A DNA stretch of 64,000 nt, from assembly GCF_000381125.1 (NCBI RefSeq), contig NZ_KB905936.1:1-64000 (forward strand). Direction: 5' to 3'. Position numbers and translations under genes: made by a program. Shown piece after piece: positions 59,685 to 64,000 of this stretch (the stretch's first letter is position 1; each line of letters opens with the position of its first letter). The notes below the pieces were generated by a model. That model saw only the letters and a list, made by a program, of their open reading frames with translations, ran no database searches and was not told the origin of the DNA. This stretch comes from Caldimonas manganoxidans ATCC BAA-369 (GTDB taxonomy: Bacteria > Pseudomonadota > Gammaproteobacteria > Burkholderiales > Burkholderiaceae_C).

Positions 59685-60968
59685 TCAGGGTCGGCGCATC
59701 TGGCACTGATGAGGCGGCTCGGTGCTTGCGGCGCTCAGATGGCGCACGGTGGCAAATCCGTAGCCCGAGCCCTCGTTGTCGAAGCGCACGCCTGGGCCGC
59801 CGGCCTTTTGCATCAGGCTGACGTACAAGGGCTGGATGAACTGGTGATCGGCAGCACGCATGTAGCCCTGATGGACCCCGCCGAGGGCCGCCCCATCGAA
59901 GCGCGCGCCCTCCAAAGCCCGGGCCACGGCCAAGGGATCGGTCGTGCCCGCGCGCTCGACGGCAGCCACCAGCATCTCGACCATGGCCTGCATGCGCATG
60001 TGCAGGTAGTCGTCAGCGGCTCGGGGAAAGCGTTCGCGAAACGAAGCATAAAAGCGGTCAGAGGCCGCGCCGCCCGCATTCGGATGCCATTCAGCCACCG
60101 CCAGGACACGGCCCACGCCGGCCTCGCCGATGGCCGCCGGGACCCCCAGGGCATTGCCGTAGAAGGTGTAGAACTTGGCCTGCAGGCCCACCTCGCGCGC
60201 CGCCTTGATCATCAGCGTCAAGTCGTTGCCCCAGTTGCCGGTCACCACGGCCTGCGCGCCCGAAGCCTTGATCTTGGCCACGTAGGGCAGGAAATCCTTG
60301 ATGCGGCCCATCGGGTGCAATTCTTCGCCGACGATGTTCAGGTCGGGCCGGCGCTTGGCCAGCATCTCACGGCTTTTGCGCACGACATGCTGCCCGAAGC
60401 TGTAGTCCTGGCCGATGAGGTAGACGCTGTGGACCGAACGGTCTTCGGCGAGCACGTCCATCAGCGCGGCCAGGCGCATGTCGGCATGGGCATCGAAACG
60501 AAAGTGCCAGAAACTGCAGCGCTCATTGGTCAGGCTGGGCTCGACGGCGGCATAGTTCAAGAACAGCACGCGGCGCTGAGGGTCGCGCTCATTGTGCTTG
60601 TCGATGGCATCGATCAGTGCGGCCGCCGTGGCCGAGCTGTTGCCCTGCGCCACGAAGGCAATGCGCTGGTCGATCGCCGAGCGCAGCATCGACAGGGCTT
60701 CTTCGGTTTGGCCCTTGCTGTCCAGGCGCACGATCTGCAGCGGCCGCGCGCCCTCGGGCAGTTGGACGCCGCCGCGGGCATTGATCCGCTCGGCCGCCCA
60801 GGCAAGATTGCGAAACACGGCCTCCCCGGCATTGGCGAAGGGGCCCGACAAGCCTTCGATGAGCGCCAGACGCACCGGCTCGGGCCTGGGCTGAGCCGCC
60901 GCAGGCCAGCTGCCGCACCACGTGGCCGCCAACACGGCAAGCATAGACTTCAAGACACGGTTTTTCAT
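59685..60968 (-). CDS. ABC transporter substrate-binding protein, branched-chain amino acid type
   Basis: Periplasmic binding protein of 427 residues, type I fold (LivJ-like). A signal peptide covers about 1-26 (MKNRVLK, hydrophobic core, AAA cut). The mature protein has [31 protein letters not shown] and [21 protein letters not shown]. No permease or ATPase genes are beside it, so it is an orphan receptor. The ligand is unknown. ATG 60968 is preferred; the frame extends upstream without a signal sequence. Confidence 0.87.
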   Translation of the reverse strand: MKNRVLKSMLAVLAATWCGSWPAAAQPRPEPVRLALIEGLSGPFANAGEAVFRNLAWAAERINARGGVQLPEGARPLQIVRLDSKGQTEEALSMLRSAIDQRIAFVAQGNSSATAAALIDAIDKHNERDPQRRVLFLNYAAVEPSLTNERCSFWHFRFDAHADMRLAALMDVLAEDRSVHSVYLIGQDYSFGQHVVRKSREMLAKRRPDLNIVGEELHPMGRIKDFLPYVAKIKASGAQAVVTGNWGNDLTLMIKAAREVGLQAKFYTFYGNALGVPAAIGEAGVGRVLAVAEWHPNAGGAASDRFYASFRERFPRAADDYLHMRMQAMVEMLVAAVERAGTTDPLAVARALEGARFDGAALGGVHQGYMRAADHQFIQPLYVSLMQKAGGPGVRFDNEGSGYGFATVRHLSAASTEPPHQCQMRRP

Positions 60969-61051
60969 GGGCCGCAGGCGTGGACATCGATCGAGACAGG
61001 AACCGGGCCCGGATTGTGCCAGCACGCCGGGCCGCGCCGACGATGGCTGGC

Positions 61052-62086
61052 TCAGGCGCTGGCCAAGTCCCAGCGGGGGGCCACGTCGAAGGCGTAGTCG
61101 CGCCGGGCACGCTCGGGCTCACGTTGCAGACGCATGGCAGCGGCCAAGGCAATCATGGCGCCATTGTCCGTGCACAAGTGCAGCTCAGGATAGTGCACCC
61201 GCCAGCCGCGGCGCTGCGCCTGGGCGTTCAGCCGCTCGCGCAGCCGCCGGTTGGCCCCAACCCCACCGGCCACGACCAGACGTCGCAGCCCGGTTTGTCG
61301 CAAGGCCGCCAGCGACTTGTGCACCAACACATCCACGATGGCGGCCTGCGTCGAAGCCGCCAGGTTCGCCCGGTCGGGATCGCTCATGGACGGCCCGAGT
61401 TTGCGCACCTGGGTCCACACGGCGGTCTTCAAACCGGCAAAGGAAAAGTCGAGGTTGCCGCTGTGCAGCAGCGGGCGCGGCAGCTCGAAGACATCCGGAT
61501 CGCCAAACTCCGCCAGCCGCGCCAGCGCCGGACCGCCGGGGTATCCCAGCCCCAGCAACTTGGCCGACTTGTCGAAGGCTTCGCCGGCCGCATCATCGAT
61601 GGTCTCCCCCAGCAGGGCGTAGCAGCCCACATCATCCACCCGCATCAACTGGGTGTGGCCGCCAGACACCAACAGGGCGACGAAGGGAAACTCCGGCGGA
61701 TCGGCCGACAGGAAGGGCGAGAGCAAGTGCCCCTCGAGGTGATGCACCCCGACCACCGGCCGATCCAGTGCCATCCCCAGTGCGCACGCCAACCCGGCGC
61801 CCACCAGCAAGGCGCCAGCCAAGCCCGGACCGCGCGTGTAAGCGATGGTGTCGATGTCGTCCAGGCGGCAGCCAGCCTCGGCCAGCACTTGCCGCGTCAG
61901 TGGCAGCACGCGCCGGATATGGTCTCGCGAAGCCAGCTCGGGCACCACGCCGCCGTAGGCTTGGTGCATGTCGATCTGGCTGTGCAGCGCATGGGCCAGC
62001 AAGCGGGGCGCCACCCGGCCCGCCTCGGCGCGCACCAAGGCCACGCCAGTTTCGTCACAGGAAGACTCGATGCCAAGAACCAACAT
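61052..62086 (-). CDS. tsaD: tRNA N6-adenosine threonylcarbamoyltransferase
   Basis: Transfers threonylcarbamoyl to A37 of ANN-decoding tRNAs (t6A), with TsaB and TsaE. The 344-residue protein has the ASKHA metal ligands H116 and H120 in [22 protein letters not shown], and the opening [18 protein letters not shown] 62086 is the standard start; 13 upstream codons in frame do not match. It is followed by the orphan binding protein. Confidence 0.96.
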   Translation of the reverse strand: MLVLGIESSCDETGVALVRAEAGRVAPRLLAHALHSQIDMHQAYGGVVPELASRDHIRRVLPLTRQVLAEAGCRLDDIDTIAYTRGPGLAGALLVGAGLACALGMALDRPVVGVHHLEGHLLSPFLSADPPEFPFVALLVSGGHTQLMRVDDVGCYALLGETIDDAAGEAFDKSAKLLGLGYPGGPALARLAEFGDPDVFELPRPLLHSGNLDFSFAGLKTAVWTQVRKLGPSMSDPDRANLAASTQAAIVDVLVHKSLAALRQTGLRRLVVAGGVGANRRLRERLNAQAQRRGWRVHYPELHLCTDNGAMIALAAAMRLQREPERARRDYAFDVAPRWDLASA

Positions 62087-62311
62087 CCGGCCAGTGTAGC
62101 GCCCTAGGGTCGGCCCGGATGGCAAGAGCCTTGCGCGCGACGCTGTTACAAATTCGCCGAAACCGTTTGCGCTTTGTCACAACTTGGACCTAGGGAATGC
62201 ACCACACTGCGTCGAAATCACTTTCAGAAAAACGCACGGGCGGTTAGTCTTGTCACCCGTTTGCGCGAAGTAGGGAAACGGCGTTCGACCGTTGCAAAGT
62301 CGTTTGGGAAC
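62087..62311. promoter_or_regulatory. Divergent region between tsaD and the nas-linked genes
   Basis: A 225-bp gap with no gene. It holds two copies of TTGTCAC (about 62174 and 62250) and two of CGTTTGCGC (about 62164 and 62259), a partly repeated control region. A TTGTCA could serve as a -35 for the rightward genes. No clear -10 was fixed. Confidence 0.35.
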
Positions 62312-62584
62312 ATGAAGGAATACAAGCTCTCGGGCTGGCCCGAATTGCCCCCGGCCTACCAGCGCACCGCCTATCAGCGGATGCTGCACCAAATGTCCCA
62401 GGGTTTCGTCCCGTTGAGTTTGCTGGTACGCGCCAGTGGGTTGGGCCGCGACGCGGTTCAGCATTTCCTTGCACAGCTCGACACCCGCGGCGTGCTGGTG
62501 GAGCGCACCCAGCCGCGTCCTCCTTTGGGCGCGGGCATGGCTTCGCGGTCACTCGCCTGGCTGCGCCGCGCGCTGCGCGTTTGA
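62312..62584 (+). CDS. Conserved hypothetical protein, HTH-like, beside nasT
   Basis: A 90-residue protein. Residues about 19-60 (YQRMLHQMSQGFVPLSLLVRASGLGRDAVQHFLAQLDTRGVL-like region) look like a small winged or MarR-like helix-turn-helix. The tail is arginine-rich (SLAWLRRALRV). I do not recognise a characterised family, though similar proteins seem common in Burkholderiales. ATG 62312 is chosen because the upstream frame looks non-coding. It lies 44 bp before nasT on the same strand, so a role in nitrogen control is possible but unproven. Confidence 0.65.
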   Translation: MKEYKLSGWPELPPAYQRTAYQRMLHQMSQGFVPLSLLVRASGLGRDAVQHFLAQLDTRGVLVERTQPRPPLGAGMASRSLAWLRRALRV

Positions 62585-62628
62585 GTGCATAGCCTTGGCG
62601 TGGCCCGATATTTGCATGCTCGACGGGC

Positions 62629-63261
62629 ATGAGCCCGTCTGCTGCACTACGCATTCTCATCGTTGCACCAGAAACGCTCAGCCCGGACCCTGACGATGCC
62701 CTCGCGGGCTGGCATGCCGAGCGCTCGCGCCGCCTGCGCATCGGTTTGCTGGAGGCCGGCTGCAACATCGTGGCCGTGCTGCCGGCCGATGCCTATCTGC
62801 CCGAGCGGGTGGCCCAGATCCAACCGGACATGATCATCGTCGATGCCGAGAGCGAGGCACGCGACACGCTGGAACACGTGGTCATGGCCACGCGCGATGC
62901 GCGCCGGCCTATCGTGCTGTTCACCGACGATGAAGACACCTCCCATGTGCGCGACGCCATCGCCGCGGGCGTCAGCGCCTATGTCGTGGCCGGGCTTGCA
63001 CCGGAGCGGGTCAAGCCAGTGCTGGAAGTGGCGATGGCCCGCTTTCATCACGAGGAAGGTTTGCGGCGAGAACTGGCCGACGCACGCAACCAGTTGCATG
63101 AGCGCAAGCAGGTCGATCGGGCCAAGGGCATCTTGATGGAGCGCCTGGGCTGCACGGAAGCCCAGGCCTATGCACGACTGCGCAAGATGTCGATGGACAA
63201 AGGCTTGCGGCTGGCCGAGTTGGCCCAGCGGCTGATCGACGCCCACGACTTGCTGGCTTGA
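62629..63261 (+). CDS. nasT: ANTAR-domain response regulator NasT
   Basis: A 210-residue regulator: a receiver-like domain (8-125) with D72 in MIIVDAESEARD and the SAYVVAGL stretch, then a coiled linker, then an RNA-binding ANTAR domain at about 145-205 (DRAKGILMERLGCTEAQAYARLRKMSMDKG). NasT binds two-hairpin leader RNA and prevents termination of nitrate-assimilation genes. A matching leader with terminator lies directly downstream (63436-63548). The NasS partner is not seen before the window ends. Confidence 0.92.
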   Translation: MSPSAALRILIVAPETLSPDPDDALAGWHAERSRRLRIGLLEAGCNIVAVLPADAYLPERVAQIQPDMIIVDAESEARDTLEHVVMATRDARRPIVLFTDDEDTSHVRDAIAAGVSAYVVAGLAPERVKPVLEVAMARFHHEEGLRRELADARNQLHERKQVDRAKGILMERLGCTEAQAYARLRKMSMDKGLRLAELAQRLIDAHDLLA

Positions 63262-63405
63262 GGGTGTTCGGGGTCGGGCCCCTGCCCGCCCCATCGTGCG
63301 CGATCATTGTGCGCCGCACCATCCCTCAAGGCCTGCCGTCTGCGGCACGTGCACCGTGCCAGGGCAGGAATGCCGGCCGGTTCACCGCCTCCCCGAGGCC
63401 ACCGC
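63262..63405 (+). promoter_or_regulatory. Upstream region of the nitrate-transport gene
   Basis: No gene is seen. It contains half-site-like words TGTGCGC and GCACCA (about 63308-63322) and GGCAC/GTGCC repeats (63344-63361). NtrC enhancer sites (GCAC, spacer, GTGC type) are expected upstream of a sigma54 nas promoter, and these are the best candidates. Matches are imperfect, so confidence is low. Confidence 0.3.
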
Positions 63406-63422
63406 TGGCACGGTTCATGCAT
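63406..63422 (+). promoter_or_regulatory. Candidate sigma54 promoter of the nitrate-transport operon
   Basis: TGGCACGGTTCATGCAT has the invariant GG and GC separated by 10 bases and matches the consensus TGGCACG-N4-TTGC except one base. Transcription would start near 63432, just before the ANTAR-type leader. NtrC/sigma54 control is usual for nas operons in proteobacteria. Confidence 0.65.
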
Positions 63423-63435
63423 AGCCTCCTGTGCC

Positions 63436-63490
63436 CGGGTCAATGGCGACCCGCGGTCGTGGCCCGGCGGCATCGAGGAGGATGCACCGG
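63436..63490 (+). promoter_or_regulatory. ANTAR-type two-hairpin leader (NasT target)
   Basis: Hairpin P1 is CGGGTC/GACCCG (63436-63453) with the hexaloop AATGGC, which has the diagnostic A1 and G4. Hairpin P2 is GCATC/GATGC (63470-63485) with the hexaloop GAGGAG and an outer CCGG/CCGG stem; its loop has G4 but G in place of A1. The terminator follows. This layout matches NasR/NasT antitermination targets. Confidence 0.6.
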
Positions 63491-63503
63491 CCCCTAGGAC
63501 GAA

Positions 63504-63548
63504 GGCGTCCCCACCGGTCTGTCATCAGACCGCGTGAGGACGCCTTTT
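63504..63548 (+). terminator. Conditional leader terminator before the nitrate-binding protein gene
   Basis: The outer stem GGCGTCC (63504-63510) pairs with GGACGCC (63538-63544) and is followed by TTTTCTGTTT. An inner perfect stem CGGTCTG/CAGACCG (63515-63532) has a TCAT loop. It ends 16 nt before the first possible start codon, so it should block expression unless NasT antiterminates. Confidence 0.82.
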
Positions 63549-63563
63549 CTGTTTGGTGCTTCG

Positions 63564-64000
63564 ATGAAATCAAGGACGCGACGCATGAAAGCCCACGATC
63601 TGCTCAAGGCCCGCCTGAGCCGCCGGACCCTGCTCAAAACCACGGCCGCCGCCGGCGCCACTGGCATGGTGCCCGGACTGCAAACGGCCGTATGGGCCCA
63701 AGGCTCAGACAAGCCCGAGAAAGAGGAGGTGAGAATCGGCTTCATCCCGCTGACCGATTGCGCCTCGGTGGTGATGGCCTCGGTGCTGGGATTCGACAAG
63801 AAGTACGGCATCAAGATCATCCCCAGCAAAGAAGCCTCTTGGGCGGGCGTGCGGGACAAGCTGGTCAACGGTGAACTCGACATGGCGCATGTGCTGTACG
63901 GCCTGGTCTACGGTGTGCACTTGGGGATTGCCGGGCCCAAAAAAGACATGGCCGTGCTGATGACCATCAACAACAACGGTCAGGGGCTGACCTTGTCGAA
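63564..64000 (+). CDS. Nitrate-type ABC transporter substrate-binding protein (NrtA/CmpA family), cut by the right edge
   Basis: The first 145 or so residues of a binding protein of the NrtA/SsuA-like class. It has a Tat-type signal, SRRTLLKTTAAAGATG, cut near AVWAQ, so export in folded form is expected. The mature part has RIGFIPLTDCASVVMAS, a nitrate-type ligand block, and NGELDMAHVLYGLVYGVHLG. ATG 63564 and in-frame ATG 63585 are possible starts. The leader terminator, sigma54-like promoter and nasT beside it support a role in nitrate or nitrite uptake. Confidence 0.88.
   Translation, partial: MKSRTRRMKAHDLLKARLSRRTLLKTTAAAGATGMVPGLQTAVWAQGSDKPEKEEVRIGFIPLTDCASVVMASVLGFDKKYGIKIIPSKEASWAGVRDKLVNGELDMAHVLYGLVYGVHLGIAGPKKDMAVLMTINNNGQGLTLS

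Overview
The window is ordinary chromosome from a GC-rich betaproteobacterium of the order Burkholderiales. Supporting signs are the 16S rRNA sequence, the Bpt leucyltransferase, DUF2818 after nuoN, DUF1178 and DUF2069 proteins, the TctCBA/TctDE transporter with its two-component system, and the secG-tRNA-Leu-nuo arrangement. A family near Comamonadaceae or Sphaerotilaceae is likely; I do not name a genus. I see no insertion sequence, prophage, integrase or CRISPR array.

Layout. (1) 1-1248: 5' half of a 16S rRNA gene leaving the left edge on the minus strand, with its boxA leader and promoter. (2) 1249-9222: two N-degron aminoacyl-transferases (aat-bpt), a ketoacid CoA-transferase (scoAB) divergent from a PAS-LuxR regulator with a perfect dyad between them, a glycosyltransferase, a thioesterase, an SDR enzyme, and ETF-ubiquinone oxidoreductase behind an 18-bp palindrome. 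(3) 9243-16494: a tandem glycine riboswitch in front of gcvT-gcvH-gcvP-ltaE-sdaA, one unit for glycine, threonine and serine breakdown. (4) 16618-21713: a TctDE two-component system facing tctCBA; tctA carries a frameshift near its 5' end. (5) 21940-29238: a glucose/mannose-type sugar ABC transporter with an AGE-family sugar isomerase, then a convergent secreted alpha-amylase with a starch-binding domain. (6) 29471-38059: MFS exporter, aroC, CBS protein, a metY-like gene coupled to an alpha/beta hydrolase and an Mpo1-like protein, YihY, DUF2069 and a GlcD-type FAD oxidoreductase. (7) 54377 down to 38093, minus strand: tRNA-Leu(GAG), the complete fourteen-gene nuo operon, then DUF2818, NUDIX and DUF1178 genes. 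(8) 54647-62086, minus strand: secG, tpiA, a quinone oxidoreductase, rpsO-pnp with a terminator and a long pnp leader hairpin, a periplasmic binding protein and tsaD. (9) 62312-64000: a small HTH-like protein, the ANTAR regulator NasT, and a nitrate-type binding protein cut by the right edge. The last gene has a sigma54-like promoter and an ANTAR-type hairpin/terminator leader.

How it fits together: the picture is a respiratory heterotroph with complex I and ETF-QO. It takes up tricarboxylates and sugars, degrades starch outside the cell, oxidises amino acids through the glycine cleavage system, and probably assimilates nitrate. The points most worth a second look are cis-regulatory: the riboswitch with its linker hairpin, the scoAB/luxR dyad, the etf-QO palindrome, the pnp leader hairpin and the nas leader. 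The tctA frameshift also deserves checking.
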